Positions 1 to 9,534 of a stretch of 64,000 bases of DNA are shown one piece after another. A program made the position numbers and the translations under genes. Within the stretch, counting starts at the first letter, position 1, and every line of letters begins with the position of its first letter. Under the pieces are notes generated by a model that saw only the letters and a list, made by a program, of their open reading frames with translations, was not told the origin of the DNA and ran no database searches. The stretch comes from Leucobacter chromiisoli (GTDB lineage Bacteria > Actinomycetota > Actinomycetes > Actinomycetales > Microbacteriaceae): positions 1 through 64,000 of the forward strand of contig NZ_JAEHOH010000003.1 in the NCBI RefSeq assembly GCF_016522505.1, written 5' to 3'.

Positions 1-1
1 G

Positions 2-229
2 ATGTATTTCTGTGATCCGCACTCGCCCTGGCAACGTGGATCGAACGAGAACCTCAACGGCCTGATCCGGGATTTCTATCCCAAGGGCACGAACTTCAAC
101 CAGGTGACTGGTGAAGAGATCGTACTGTTGCAAGACCTGCTGAACGATCGCCCGCGCAAGACTCTGGACTGGGCAACGCCGCGTGAGAAGCTAGGAGCTC
201 TACTCACCGGTGTTGCACTGACCCCCTGA
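2..229 (+). CDS. IS30-family transposase, C-terminal fragment cut by the window edge
   Basis: The last 75 residues of a DDE transposase of the IS30 type. The motif SPWQRGSNENLNGLIR carries the catalytic Glu (in NEN) of the DDE triad and is followed by the usual RPRKTLDWATPREK tail. IS30 transposases cut and rejoin element ends. The upstream part, including both catalytic Asp residues, lies outside the window, so I cannot tell whether the gene is intact. The right inverted repeat of such elements usually lies at or just past the stop, so the IS end is probably near 205-240, but the left end is not visible to compare. It sits directly behind the qcr operon terminator, in convergent orientation. 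Confidence 0.85.
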   Translation: MYFCDPHSPWQRGSNENLNGLIRDFYPKGTNFNQVTGEEIVLLQDLLNDRPRKTLDWATPREKLGALLTGVALTP

Positions 230-297
230 AACCGCCCCCCGATTCTGAGCAGGTACTGTCGAGCCTGGAGTAGACCCCCGGCGACCGCACACAGAAG

Positions 298-327
298 TGG
301 CCCCGGGAACCGAAGTTCCCGGGGCCA
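298..327 (-). terminator. Strong hairpin terminator of the ctaE-qcrCAB operon
   Basis: A perfect 13-bp stem (298-310 pairing with 315-327) closed by 4 nt. Read on the minus strand the loop is C(UUCG)G, the extra-stable tetraloop. It begins 18 nt after the qcrB stop and also faces the end of the IS30 fragment, so it may stop transcription from both sides. There is only a weak T-rich stretch after it. Confidence 0.8.
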
Positions 328-345
328 TCCTTGTCAGTGCGAACC

Positions 346-1950
346 CTAGTGGTGACCGCCCTGTTCGATCTCGCCCTGCGTGGGGGGCACGATCCGGTCC
401 TCGAAGAACCAGCGGCTGAAGCCGGCGCGCAGACGCTTCGAGAAGGGGATGCGACCGTCGTCGTTCGGACGCAGCATGAGCGGAGCGTAGTCGTGGTAGC
501 TCACGAGCTCCCAGCGCTCGTACTCGCTGAGCGGCTTGTGGACCTCGATGTACTCGCCGCCGGGCATCCGCACGATCCGACCGGACTCGTAACCGTGCAG
601 TGCGATCGTCCGATCCTTCTTCTGCAGAGCCAGGCAGATGCGCTTCGTGATGATGTAGGCGAAGATCGGCCCCAGGATCAGCAGCGCCTGCAGGGCGTGG
701 ATCACGCCCTCCATGGACAGCTGGAAGTGGGTGGCCATGAGGTCGGAGCTCGCGCCCGCCCACATCACCGCGTAGAACATGACGCCGGCGGCGCCGATCG
801 CGGTGCGCGTCGGGGCGTTGCGGGGACGGTCGAGGATGTGGTGCTCGCGCTTGTCGCCGGTCACCCAGGCCTCGATGAAGGGGTATGCCGCGACCAGCAC
901 CAGGAACACTCCGATGAGCGCCAGCGGGATCAGCATGTTCCACGACCAGGTGTAGCCGAACCACTCGGTCTCGAGCCCCGGCGGGATCAGACGGAGCATG
1001 CCGTCCGCGAAGCCGATGTACCAGTCGGGCTGCGTACCCGCCGACACGGGGGAGGGATCGTAGGGGCCGTAGTTCCAGATCGGGTTGATCCCCACGAAGG
1101 AGGCGATCAGCACGATGACGCCGAAGACGATGAAGAAGAAGCCGCCGGCCTTGGCCGCGTACACGGGCAGCACGGGGTATCCCACGACGTTCTGCTGGGT
1201 CTTGCCCGGGCCGGGGTACTGCGTGTGCTTGTGGATGACCACGAAGGCGAGGTGCAGCGCCACGAACAGGATCACGAGTGCGGGGAGCACCATGATGTGC
1301 AGCATGTAGAGGCGGCCGACGATGTCGGTGCCCGGGAACTCGCCGCCGAAGAAGAAGTACGACAGGTAGGTTCCGATGACCGGGATCGCCTTGATGATGC
1401 CGTCGATGATGCGGAGGCCGTTGCCCGAGAGCACGTCGTCGGGGAGCGAGTAACCGGTGAAGCCCTCGGCCATGGCCAGGACGAACAGCACGAAGCCGAT
1501 GACCCAGTTGAGCTCGCGGGGCTTGCGGAAGGCTCCGGTGAAGAAGATGCGCAGCATGTGCAGGCCGATGGAGGCGACGAAGAGCAGCGCCGCCCAGTGG
1601 TGCACGTGGCGCATGAGCAGGCCGCCGCGCACCGAGAACGAGATGTCGAGGGTCGACGACATCGCGACCGACATCTCGACGCCCTTCATGGGGACGTAGG
1701 GCCCGTTGTAGTGGACCTCGGCCATGGACGCCTGGAAGAACAGGGTCAGGAACGTGCCGGACAGCAGGATGACGACGAAGCTGTAGAGGGCGACCTCGCC
1801 GAGCAGGAACGACCAGTGGTCGGGGAAGACCTTGCGGCCGAACTCCTTGACGGCTGCGCCGATCTTGGTGCGCTCATCGATGTAGTTCGCTGCGGCCGCG
1901 GTGAAGCGGCTGGAACCGCTCTGCGCGGGGGTGGTGACGGTGCTGCTCAC
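346..1950 (-). CDS. qcrB: Cytochrome bc1 complex cytochrome b subunit
   Basis: Membrane cytochrome b (534 aa) of the menaquinol-cytochrome c reductase. The four heme ligands are visible as His117/His131 in one helix and His218/His233 in another, with the usual 14- and 15-residue spacing. The quinol-site motif is PDWY (308-311) instead of PEWY. About nine transmembrane segments are followed by a long cytosolic C-terminal part, as in actinobacterial QcrB. It starts with GTG and overlaps the qcrA stop by 4 bp (GTGA), so it is translationally coupled as the last gene of ctaE-qcrC-qcrA-qcrB. In this group the complex forms a supercomplex with the aa3 oxidase. Confidence 0.96.
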   Translation of the reverse strand: MSSTVTTPAQSGSSRFTAAAANYIDERTKIGAAVKEFGRKVFPDHWSFLLGEVALYSFVVILLSGTFLTLFFQASMAEVHYNGPYVPMKGVEMSVAMSSTLDISFSVRGGLLMRHVHHWAALLFVASIGLHMLRIFFTGAFRKPRELNWVIGFVLFVLAMAEGFTGYSLPDDVLSGNGLRIIDGIIKAIPVIGTYLSYFFFGGEFPGTDIVGRLYMLHIMVLPALVILFVALHLAFVVIHKHTQYPGPGKTQQNVVGYPVLPVYAAKAGGFFFIVFGVIVLIASFVGINPIWNYGPYDPSPVSAGTQPDWYIGFADGMLRLIPPGLETEWFGYTWSWNMLIPLALIGVFLVLVAAYPFIEAWVTGDKREHHILDRPRNAPTRTAIGAAGVMFYAVMWAGASSDLMATHFQLSMEGVIHALQALLILGPIFAYIITKRICLALQKKDRTIALHGYESGRIVRMPGGEYIEVHKPLSEYERWELVSYHDYAPLMLRPNDDGRIPFSKRLRAGFSRWFFEDRIVPPTQGEIEQGGHH

Positions 1951-3035
1951 TTGAGGCGCTCCCAGTAGCTCGGGCCGACAGGTTCATGGAAATCGCTCTG
2001 CGCGACGAGGTAGCCCTCGTCGTCCACCGTGATGGGCAGCTGCGGCAGCGGGCGCTTCGCGGGCCCGAAGATGACCTTCGCATGCTCCGACACGTCGAAC
2101 TGCGACTGGTGGCAGGGGCAGAGGAGGTGGTGGGTGTGCTGCTCGTACAGTGCCACGGGGCAGCCGACGTGCGTGCAGACCTTCGAGTACGCGACGATGC
2201 CGTCGTAGGACCAGTCCTTGCGCTCGGGCAGCTCCTTGAGCTCCGACTGGTCGAGACGCATGAGGAGCACGATCGCCTTGGCCTTCTCGTCGAGCACGTG
2301 ACCGGCCTCGCCGAGGTTCTCGGGGACCACGTGGAAGGCGGAGCCGATGGTGACCTCGCTGGCCTTGATGGCGGGACCGACGGCGCTGCCGCCGTGGTCC
2401 CGAGCGAGGCGCACGCCCTTGTCCCACATGGTGTGCCTCAGCAGCTCCACCGGATCCTGATCCTGGGGGGCCAGGCCGCGGAGGAGGGTGATGCCGGGGA
2501 TGGGGAAGGCGATGAGGGCGCCGATGAGGCTGTTGCGGACGAGCGAGCGGCGCGAGAAGCCCGACTCCTCGTCGGCGAGGCGGAAGACCTCGGCAGCCGA
2601 CTCGCGGGTCTCCGCATCGCTGGCGACGGGGTGGCGCACGTCGATGGACTCGTGGTCGGCCATGATGGCCTTGCCCCAGTGGACCGCGCCGATGCCGATC
2701 GCGAGCAGGGCCAGCGCCATGCCGAGGCCGACGAACATGGTGTGGAGGCGGATCTCCAGCAGTTCGCCGCTCTCCATCGGGAAGAACATGTAGGCGAGCA
2801 CCGCACCGAGGCTGCCTGCGATTGAGATGTAGAAGAGGGTGTAGACGGTGCGCTCGGCCCGCTTCTCCCGCTTCGGATCGATATCCGTGACACGCTTACG
2901 GTGCGGGGGAAGGCCCGGGTTCTGCACGGCGTCGGAGGAGATCACCGCGGTTCCCGCGGCCACCTCGCTCATGCCGTGGCCCTGGGCGGCGACAACGGCG
3001 CCATCGCTGCCGTTGCTCTTCGCTTCCTCTGCCAT
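1947..3035 (-). CDS. qcrA: Cytochrome bc1 complex Rieske iron-sulfur subunit
   Basis: Rieske 2Fe-2S protein (362 aa) that takes electrons from quinol at the cytochrome b subunit. The cluster ligands are in CTHVGC (287-292) and CPCH (306-309), near the C-terminus. A long N-terminal part with three hydrophobic segments replaces the single anchor of mitochondrial Rieske proteins, as is typical of actinobacteria. AAGGAG lies 4 nt before the ATG. Third gene of the ctaE-qcrCAB operon; its stop overlaps the qcrB start. Confidence 0.96.
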   Translation of the reverse strand: MAEEAKSNGSDGAVVAAQGHGMSEVAAGTAVISSDAVQNPGLPPHRKRVTDIDPKREKRAERTVYTLFYISIAGSLGAVLAYMFFPMESGELLEIRLHTMFVGLGMALALLAIGIGAVHWGKAIMADHESIDVRHPVASDAETRESAAEVFRLADEESGFSRRSLVRNSLIGALIAFPIPGITLLRGLAPQDQDPVELLRHTMWDKGVRLARDHGGSAVGPAIKASEVTIGSAFHVVPENLGEAGHVLDEKAKAIVLLMRLDQSELKELPERKDWSYDGIVAYSKVCTHVGCPVALYEQHTHHLLCPCHQSQFDVSEHAKVIFGPAKRPLPQLPITVDDEGYLVAQSDFHEPVGPSYWERLK

Positions 3036-3082
3036 GTTGCTCCTTGACTCCTGACTGATGAATTCTCTGCGCGCTGCCGACG

Positions 3083-3883
3083 CTAGTTCGACTTGGCGGT
3101 GACCCAGACGGTGAGGGCGACGATGATGCCCAGTCCGATGATCCAGATGAACAGGCCCTCGGCGACCGGGCCGATCGCCCCGAGCGTGATGCCGCCGACC
3201 GCCGGCTTCTCATCGATGTACTTGAGGTACGAGATGATGTCGGCCTTCTCCTGCGGGGTGATGTTGGCGTCGCTGAAGACGGGCATGTTCTGGGGGCCGG
3301 TGACCATGGCCTCGTAGACGTGGGTCGGGGCCACACCGGTCAGCTTCGGTGCGAACTTGCCCTCGGTCAGCGCGCCGCCCGCGGCGGCGACGTTGTGGCA
3401 CATCGCGCAGTTGATGCGGAAGAGCGTGGCGCCGTTGGCGACGTCGCCGTCCCCCTGGAGGTACTGGGTCTCGGGGAGCGCGGGCCCGGGGGCGAGCGAC
3501 GCCACGTAGGCGGCGAGCTGCAGGGTCTGCTCCTCGGTGAACTGCTGGGGCTTGACCATGCCCTGGGGGCCCTGGAAGGCCAGGGGCATGCGACCGGTGC
3601 CGACCTGGAAGTGGACGGAGGCCGCGCCCGCGCCGATCAGCGAGGGGCCGTCGTCGGTGCCCTGCGCCTCGGTGCCGTGGCAGGTGGCGCAGTTCGCGCC
3701 GAACAGCTTCTGCCCCTCGTCGATGGCGCTCTGCGAGCTGAGGTCGACCTCGGCGGTGGCGGAGGTCTGGCTGAATCCCGCGTACGCGGCGCCGGTCACG
3801 AGCAGGCCCACGGCGACCAGGGCGACGGTGGCGAGGGGGTGACGACGACCCGACTTCCGGACGTTCTTCTTGGCGCGAGCCAT
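3083..3883 (-). CDS. qcrC: Cytochrome bc1 complex diheme cytochrome c subunit
   Basis: Membrane-anchored diheme cytochrome c (266 aa). Two CxxCH heme sites are present, CATCH (65-69) and CAMCH (159-163). An N-terminal hydrophobic segment (about 17-36) exports the heme domains and a C-terminal helix (about 238-260) anchors the protein. Actinobacteria use this subunit in place of a soluble cytochrome c to pass electrons from the bc1 complex directly to the aa3 oxidase. I chose the ATG at 3883, in front of a basic signal-like N-terminus and with GGAGA upstream; a longer open frame continues upstream but overlaps ctaE. Confidence 0.95.
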   Translation of the reverse strand: MARAKKNVRKSGRRHPLATVALVAVGLLVTGAAYAGFSQTSATAEVDLSSQSAIDEGQKLFGANCATCHGTEAQGTDDGPSLIGAGAASVHFQVGTGRMPLAFQGPQGMVKPQQFTEEQTLQLAAYVASLAPGPALPETQYLQGDGDVANGATLFRINCAMCHNVAAAGGALTEGKFAPKLTGVAPTHVYEAMVTGPQNMPVFSDANITPQEKADIISYLKYIDEKPAVGGITLGAIGPVAEGLFIWIIGLGIIVALTVWVTAKSN

Positions 3884-3903
3884 GATGTCGATTTCTCCAG
3901 ACC

Positions 3904-4533
3904 CTACTTGACGACGTAGATGACGATGAACAGGATGATCCACACGATGTCGACGAAGTGCCAGTAGTAGGACACGACGACCGCGGTGGTCTCCTCCTTG
4001 TGGGTGAAGTTCTTCACCGCGTAGACGCGGCCGATCACGAGGAGGAACGCGACGAGGCCGAGCGCGACGTGGATGCCGTGGAAGCCGGTCGTCATGTAGA
4101 AGGCGGAGCCGTACGGATCGGAGGCCAGGGTGATGCCCTCGGAGACGAACGTCGCGTACTCCCACACCTGGCCCGCGACGAAGATCGCACCCATGAAGTA
4201 GGTGAGGAAGAACCACTCGACGGCTCCCCACTTGGCGGGGCTCGCGCCCGTGGCCCGGGGCTGCATCCGCTCCGCTGCGAAGACACCCGCCTGGCAGGTG
4301 AAGGAGGAGGCGACCAGGATCAGGGTGTTGACGAGCGCGAAGGGGAAGTTGTGGAGCTCGGTCTTCTCGGCCCACAGCTCGGGGTTCATGGCCCGCAGCG
4401 TGAAGTAGATCGCGAAGAGGCCGGCGAAGAACATGACCTCGCTGCCGAGCCACACGATCGTGCCCACTGCGACGTAGTTGGGTCGCTTCACCGCGGGCAC
4501 GGCTGACTTGGTATTCATAGTGGTCGTTGTCAC
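3904..4533 (-). CDS. ctaE: Cytochrome c oxidase subunit III (aa3 type)
   Basis: Heme-copper oxidase subunit 3 (209 aa, five transmembrane helices) with the family motifs [18 protein letters not shown] near the N-terminus and [10 protein letters not shown] plus [10 protein letters not shown] near the C-terminus. First gene of the minus-strand operon with qcrCAB, a layout conserved in actinobacteria, with trpD divergent. Subunits I and II are not in this window. I chose the GTG at 4533: a CATAAT box (4540-4545) ends 6 nt before it, fitting a leaderless transcript. The ATG at 4518 is the alternative start (204 aa). Confidence 0.93.
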   Translation of the reverse strand: MTTTTMNTKSAVPAVKRPNYVAVGTIVWLGSEVMFFAGLFAIYFTLRAMNPELWAEKTELHNFPFALVNTLILVASSFTCQAGVFAAERMQPRATGASPAKWGAVEWFFLTYFMGAIFVAGQVWEYATFVSEGITLASDPYGSAFYMTTGFHGIHVALGLVAFLLVIGRVYAVKNFTHKEETTAVVVSYYWHFVDIVWIILFIVIYVVK

Positions 4534-4679
4534 CCCTCCATTATGGCTGAAAGTTTGGTGTGCATATTCCACCCGGACGCGGCGCGCCGAACTTTCTGTG
4601 AACTTCCCCGCAAGCCTATCGTCTGTCGGCCCGGGCGCGTGCACCGACGCCCGCTTCCCGCGTCGATAGGATTGTCCGC

Positions 4680-5750
4680 ATGATCGATGAACGCACCTGG
4701 CCGACCGTGCTCACCTCGCTCCTCGCGGGCGAAGATCTCAGCGTGTCGCAGGCCGAGTGGGCGATGTCGGAGTTCATGACCGGCTCGGCGAGCGGCGCCC
4801 AGATGGGCGGGTTCCTCGTGGCCCTCCGCGCCAAGGGCGTGACGGTCGACGAGATCGTCGGGTTCCGCGACGCGATTCTCGCCGAGGCTCGTCCGATCGA
4901 GCTGCCCGCGATGTCCCTCGACATCGTCGGCACCGGGGGCGACCGCTACGGCACGGTCAACGTCTCCACCATGGCGTCGGTCATCGCGGCGGCGGCGGGC
5001 GCGCCCATCGTGAAGCACGGCAACCGCGCGGCGAGCAGCAAGTCGGGATCGTCCGATGTGCTGTCGGCCCTCGGCGTCGACCTGGCGCTCGAGCCGGATC
5101 GGCTGGTCGAGGCCTTCGAGCGGACGGGCATCGCCTTCGTGCACGCCGCGAGGTTCCTGCCCGGCTTCCGCCACGTGGGGCCGGTGCGGGCGGATCTCGG
5201 CATCCCGACCGTGTTCAACTTCCTCGGCCCGCTCTGCAACCCCGTCCGGCCGGAGGCGTCTGCGGTCGGCGTGGCCGACGCCGACCGGGCTCCGCTCATC
5301 GCGGGCGTGTTCCGCATCAGGGGCGCGGCGGCCCTCGTGTTCCGCGGCGACGACGGCCTCGACGAGCTCACGACCACCGGGCACTCGCGCATCTGGGAGG
5401 TCAGCCGCGGGGCGCTGACCGAGCACGATCTGGATCCCCGGGACATCGGGATCCCCCGCGCGCGCATCGAGGATCTCATCGGCGGCACCCCGGAGGAGAA
5501 CGCCTCGGTCGTGCACCGCGTGTTCGCGGGGGAGACCGGCCCGGTGCGCGACATCGCCCTGCTGAACGCAGCGGCGGGCCTCGTCGCGTTCGACCTGGTG
5601 AAGAACCCGGAGTCGGCCGAGCAGCCGATCCTCGAGCGTCTGGCGGCCCGGCTCCGCTCCGCGGAGGAGGCCGTGGATTCGGGCCGCGCCGCGGCGAAGC
5701 TCGAGGAGTGGGCCCGGGCGACGACCGAGCTCGGCGCCGGCGGGAGCTGA
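4680..5750 (+). CDS. trpD: Anthranilate phosphoribosyltransferase
   Basis: Enzyme of tryptophan synthesis (356 aa) that joins anthranilate to PRPP to give phosphoribosyl-anthranilate. The glycine-rich PRPP loop GTGGD is at about residue 82, followed by NVSTMAS and the anthranilate-site segment [15 protein letters not shown]. The length is normal. No other trp gene is nearby; a lone trpD divergent from ctaE is a known actinobacterial arrangement. A TAGGAT box at 4667-4672 stands 7 nt before the ATG and there is no Shine-Dalgarno sequence, so the mRNA is probably leaderless. Confidence 0.95.
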   Translation: MIDERTWPTVLTSLLAGEDLSVSQAEWAMSEFMTGSASGAQMGGFLVALRAKGVTVDEIVGFRDAILAEARPIELPAMSLDIVGTGGDRYGTVNVSTMASVIAAAAGAPIVKHGNRAASSKSGSSDVLSALGVDLALEPDRLVEAFERTGIAFVHAARFLPGFRHVGPVRADLGIPTVFNFLGPLCNPVRPEASAVGVADADRAPLIAGVFRIRGAAALVFRGDDGLDELTTTGHSRIWEVSRGALTEHDLDPRDIGIPRARIEDLIGGTPEENASVVHRVFAGETGPVRDIALLNAAAGLVAFDLVKNPESAEQPILERLAARLRSAEEAVDSGRAAAKLEEWARATTELGAGGS

Positions 5751-5774
5751 GCCCGGAGGATCCCGAGCCCGGCG

Positions 5775-6656
5775 CTAGCGGGTGATCCGGTTGTACTTCT
5801 GCAGGAACGGCATCGGATCGACCGCCTCGCCGTCGATCTTGATGACGAGGTGCAGGTGCGCCCCGAAGGACATGCCGGTATTGCCCACGCGGCCGACCGT
5901 CTCGGCCACCTCGACGGCGTCCCCCTCCTGCAGCGTGTTCGAGGCGTCCTGCATGTGGCAGTAGCGGCTCTGGACGTCCATCCCGTCGATCTCGTGCTGC
6001 AGCTTCAGCCCGAAGCCGCAGCCGTCGCTGGAGTAGCCGGCTTCGAGGACCACGCCATCGGCGATGGCCTGGATGGGGGTGCCGGCGGCCGCAGCGAAGT
6101 CCTGGGCGTCGTGGAAGCCCTCGACGGGCGCGGTGCGGTACCCGAAGGGGTCGGTGAGCTGCACGGGCTGCGCGAAGGGATACTGCACCTCCGCGCCGGC
6201 GATGTTGCTGAAGGTGCCCGGAGTGACGCTGTCCGCGACCTCGACCGCGTTCAACGCCTCGAACGATGAGCCCTCGACGGCCTCGAGCGCGAGATTCTGC
6301 TGGTGCAGGGCGGCGGGCGCGCTCTCGAGCTCGAAGCCCGCCGTCACCGGGAGCGCGAGGGTCAGGACCAGGCCGCCCGCGCTCGCGAGCGCGGCCGAGG
6401 CGGTCGCAGCCCTCCGCGCCCTCCCGGCCCGACGGCGCGGCGCGGGCGCGGAGACGGCGGGCTCGGCGTCGGCGTCGTCCGCGTCGGGCGTGAAGGTGCG
6501 CAGAGGGAGGCGCAGGTAGGCGCCGGCATCCGCCGAGAGCTGGAACGGATCGGCCGTGCCCGGCTCGGCCGCCCGTGCGGCGTCGCGCGTCGTCCCCTCG
6601 CGGAGGCTCCTCCTCGAGGGGAGCCGAGGCGCCTCAGGCACAGAGCTATCCCGCAT
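5775..6656 (-). CDS. M23-family metallopeptidase (LytM-type) membrane protein
   Basis: A 293-aa protein with about 80 charged, Pro/Arg-rich N-terminal residues, one transmembrane segment, and an extracellular LytM-type domain. Zinc-site motifs HDAQD (first His and Asp) and HLHLVI (HxH) are both present, so the peptidoglycan-peptidase site looks complete. Family members cut stem-peptide crosslinks or activate other hydrolases; the substrate is not shown here. GGAAGGA precedes the ATG by 4-5 nt. It converges on trpD with only 24 bp between the stops, and I see no partner gene. Confidence 0.88.
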   Translation of the reverse strand: MRDSSVPEAPRLPSRRSLREGTTRDAARAAEPGTADPFQLSADAGAYLRLPLRTFTPDADDADAEPAVSAPAPRRRAGRARRAATASAALASAGGLVLTLALPVTAGFELESAPAALHQQNLALEAVEGSSFEALNAVEVADSVTPGTFSNIAGAEVQYPFAQPVQLTDPFGYRTAPVEGFHDAQDFAAAAGTPIQAIADGVVLEAGYSSDGCGFGLKLQHEIDGMDVQSRYCHMQDASNTLQEGDAVEVAETVGRVGNTGMSFGAHLHLVIKIDGEAVDPMPFLQKYNRITR

Positions 6657-6811
6657 GCGGTCCTTCCGGAGGTGAGTGCTATCGCCGCGGCGCGACGGCC
6701 TCGGGCAAGATAACGAACAGGTTACAGGTTGCGTCCGGAGCGCGCCACCCTCGCCCCGACCGCCCGGTCCCGCGCACCTCCCGTCCTCCCATCCGTACTA
6801 GCCTGGTCGCC

Positions 6812-7879
6812 ATGGGCGGACTACTCGAGAGCGACCTTCCCATCGTCGGAGCCCCGATGGCCGGCGGGCCCGGCACCGTGCGGCTGGCCGGCGCCGTCGC
6901 GGAGGCGGGCGGGTTCCCCTTCCTCGCCGCAGGCTACCGGGAGTCGGCGGGGCTCGCCGACGAGATCCGGGAACTGCGGAGCCGACTCGGAGAGGCCCGG
7001 CGCGGCGGGGCGTCCGGAGGCGAGTCGGACGGGCCGGGCTTCGGCGTCAACCTGTTCGTCCCGAGCGCTCGCGAGATCGAACCGGAGGTCTTCAGGCGAT
7101 ACGCGGACGAGCTGCGGGAGGAGGCCTCGGCTCTCGGGGTGGAGCTTCCCGACCGGCCCGTGCACGACGACGACCGCTGGGACGAGAAGCTGGAGCTGCT
7201 GATCGCAGATCCGGTTCCGGTCGTGTCTTTCACCTTCGGCATCCCGGCTCCGGGGGAGATCGCGGCGCTGCAGCGCGCCGGCACCCGCGTGCTCGTCACC
7301 GTGACGAGCCGCGCCGAGGCGCTGCGGGCGCAGGAGGCCGGCGCCGACGGGCTGGTGGCTCAGGGCTCGGGTGCGGGCGGGCACCGCGGCACTCACGATC
7401 CGGGCGCGGCTCCCTCCGACGCCCCGGCAGTGGAACTCGTGCGCCGGGTGGCGCCGATCACGCGCCTGCCGGTCATCGCCGCCGGGGGAGTGGACGGGCC
7501 GGAGGCCGTCGCCGAGCTGCTCGACGCCGGCGCCGAGGCCGTGGCCGTCGGCACGCTGCTGCTGCGCACGCCGGAGGCGGGCACGGGCCGGACGCACCGC
7601 GAGGCGCTCGCGGATCCCCGGTTCACGGACACCGTCGTCACGCGGGCCTTCACCGGCCGGTACGCCCGGGCTCTGCGGAACGGCTTCGTCGGGCGCCACC
7701 CCGCTGCACCGGAGGGCTACCCCGAGCTGCACCATCTCACCCGGCCGCTGCGGCGGGCGGCGGCGACGGCGCAGGATCCGGACCGTCTGCACCTCTGGGC
7801 GGGAACCGGGTTCCGCGCTGCCGAGGAGCGCCCCGCGTCCGAGGTGGTGCGGAGGCTCGCCGAGCGCCTCCCCGCCTAG
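6812..7879 (+). CDS. Nitronate monooxygenase-like FMN enzyme
   Basis: A TIM-barrel flavoprotein (355 aa) of the nitronate monooxygenase / 2-nitropropane dioxygenase family, which oxidises alkyl nitronates with FMN and oxygen. Recognisable parts are the N-terminal LPIVGAPMAGG, the FMN/phosphate region DGLVAQGSGAGGH, and PVIAAGGVDG followed by AVAVGTLLL. The true substrate is unknown. A TAGCCT box (6799-6804) lies 7 nt upstream of the ATG, so the gene is probably leaderless. Its stop overlaps the stop of the convergent EamA gene inside the palindrome CTAG (7876-7879). Confidence 0.86.
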   Translation: MGGLLESDLPIVGAPMAGGPGTVRLAGAVAEAGGFPFLAAGYRESAGLADEIRELRSRLGEARRGGASGGESDGPGFGVNLFVPSAREIEPEVFRRYADELREEASALGVELPDRPVHDDDRWDEKLELLIADPVPVVSFTFGIPAPGEIAALQRAGTRVLVTVTSRAEALRAQEAGADGLVAQGSGAGGHRGTHDPGAAPSDAPAVELVRRVAPITRLPVIAAGGVDGPEAVAELLDAGAEAVAVGTLLLRTPEAGTGRTHREALADPRFTDTVVTRAFTGRYARALRNGFVGRHPAAPEGYPELHHLTRPLRRAAATAQDPDRLHLWAGTGFRAAEERPASEVVRRLAERLPA

Positions 7880-8904
7880 TCCCCGCCTGCGCGGACGCGG
7901 CGCTCGCGACCGTGCCCTCCGCCGGCGCCCGGCCTCCGCTCCGACTCCGGCCCGTGCGGTGCGAGGGCGAGGATCGCGAGCGTCAGGGCGATCATCGCGA
8001 GGCCCGCCCAGGCCGCGGGGTTCAACCGCTCGCCGACGATCACCACCGCGAGCACCGCGGCGACCGCAGGCTCGCAGAGCGTGAGCGTCGTGGCGGCGCT
8101 GGGGGCGATCCTCGTGAGTCCGAAGCCGAAGAGGAGGTAGCCGAGGAACATCGGAACGAGCGCCATGTACGCGGCGACGGCGAAGTTGCCGGGCGACTCG
8201 AGGAGTGGAGCACCGGTGATGAGCAGCACCGGGATCAGGAGCGCGCCGCCGAGACCGAAGACCGACCCCATCGCGGCGGCACGGCCGACGCCTCCGAGGA
8301 TCAGCCGGTAGGCGCACCAGGAGTAGAGCGCGTAGGCGGCGCCGGCGACGAGGCCGAGGCCGATCCCGAGCACGGTCTCGCCCGGGGGAGCCGCCGGATC
8401 GTTCATCTTCGACACGCAGAGGATCGCGCTGCCTGCGATCCCGAGCGCGGCGGCGGAGGTCCACCAGGCTCCGAGCCGCCGGCCCTCGAGCAGGCGCTCC
8501 AGCAGACCCGACGCGATCGGTGCGGAGCCGAGCGAGACGACCGTGCCGATCGCGACGCCGGCCAGGTGCATGGAGCTGTAGAAGGCCAGCGGGTAGACGG
8601 CGACCGCGAGCGCACCGGCGAGGACGATGCCCGGACGTCGGCGCAGCGCGACCCGCTGGCGCCGCAGCGCGGGGAGCGCGACCGCTCCCTGCAGCAGGCC
8701 GCCGATGCCGAGCGCGGCCGCGCCGATCGCGAGCGGCCCCGCGCCCGGAGCGAAGGTGGCCGCCGTGCCGGTGGTGCCCCAGAGGATCGCGGCGACGAGG
8801 ACCGCTGCGATGCCGCCGATCCTGCCGGCGCTCGCCGCTCGCGGCGCTCCCGCTGCCGCGGGCCCGCCGTCCACTGCGCCTGCGGCTCCCGCGGCGGCCG
8901 TCAC
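7876..8904 (-). CDS. EamA/DMT-family transporter
   Basis: Ten-helix drug/metabolite transporter (342 aa) with the two repeated EamA halves (conserved ILWGTTGTAA near the start, PAVAAVLAVVIVGERL near the end). The substrate cannot be read from sequence; relatives export amino acids or small metabolites. The GTG start overlaps the stop of the upstream TetR gene by 4 bp (GTGA, 8901-8904), so regulator and transporter form a coupled pair and the regulator probably controls the transporter. The N-terminus is Ala/Gly-rich for about 30 residues before the first helix. Confidence 0.88.
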   Translation of the reverse strand: MTAAAGAAGAVDGGPAAAGAPRAASAGRIGGIAAVLVAAILWGTTGTAATFAPGAGPLAIGAAALGIGGLLQGAVALPALRRQRVALRRRPGIVLAGALAVAVYPLAFYSSMHLAGVAIGTVVSLGSAPIASGLLERLLEGRRLGAWWTSAAALGIAGSAILCVSKMNDPAAPPGETVLGIGLGLVAGAAYALYSWCAYRLILGGVGRAAAMGSVFGLGGALLIPVLLITGAPLLESPGNFAVAAYMALVPMFLGYLLFGFGLTRIAPSAATTLTLCEPAVAAVLAVVIVGERLNPAAWAGLAMIALTLAILALAPHGPESERRPGAGGGHGRERRVRAGGD

Positions 8905-9467
8905 AGGTGGTCCAGCATGTTCATCGCGATCTGCCTCGCGCGCAGCAGGCGGTCCGTCGTGCCCTCGAGTCCGGCGCGCACCATCGCCCCCTCGAGCAGG
9001 AAGCAGAACAGCTCGGCGAGCTCCTCGGCGCGTCGGTCGTCCGCGAGGCGGGCGAGGTGCTCGCGCAGGATCGCCTCGACCTCCTCCTTGTGAGTGCGGA
9101 CCGCGAGGCGGGCGGGATCCCCGGCGGGGAACTCCGCAGCGGCGTTCAACAGGCCGCAGCCGCGGAAACCGCCTGCGTACGGATCCGAGGCGTGATCGAT
9201 GTACGCCTCGAACACCGCGAGGGCGCGGTCCCGCGGACCCGCCGCGGCATCGGCGCGGGCGCGGTAGAGGTACAGCCATTCGCGATGCCGCTCCTCGAGG
9301 TAGGCGAGTACCAGCTCGGCCTTCGAGGAGAAGTTGTTGTAGAGGCTCATCTTGGCGACCCCGGCGTCGGCGATGATCCCGTCGATACCGGTCGCCGCGA
9401 CCCCGTCGGAGTAGAAGCGCTTGGCTGCGGCGTCGAGCAGTCGTTCGCGGGCGCTGGTGCGCGGCAT
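8901..9467 (-). CDS. TetR/AcrR-family transcriptional regulator
   Basis: A 188-aa one-component repressor. The N-terminal helix-turn-helix contains the typical YSDGVAATGIDGIIADAGVA and LYNNFSSKAELV segments (residues about 17-52), followed by a helical ligand-binding domain. It is first in a two-gene unit with the EamA transporter, overlapping it by 4 bp. A perfect inverted repeat (9535-9554) upstream of its ATG is the likely operator, so it probably represses itself and the transporter; the divergent flavin reductase gene begins 66 bp beyond the operator. Confidence 0.9.
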   Translation of the reverse strand: MPRTSARERLLDAAAKRFYSDGVAATGIDGIIADAGVAKMSLYNNFSSKAELVLAYLEERHREWLYLYRARADAAAGPRDRALAVFEAYIDHASDPYAGGFRGCGLLNAAAEFPAGDPARLAVRTHKEEVEAILREHLARLADDRRAEELAELFCFLLEGAMVRAGLEGTTDRLLRARQIAMNMLDHL

Positions 9468-9534
9468 ACGGGTTCTCCCGCCTCTCCCGACGCCCCACCG
9501 GTTCGCCGGTTCGGGAGCGCCGTTCCATTCATAC

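Noticed and set aside
331-1968. A long open frame antisense to qcrB
   Set aside because: Its translation is Arg/Asp/His/Val-biased and lacks any domain; such frames are normal opposite high-GC genes. qcrB itself has heme ligands and family length.
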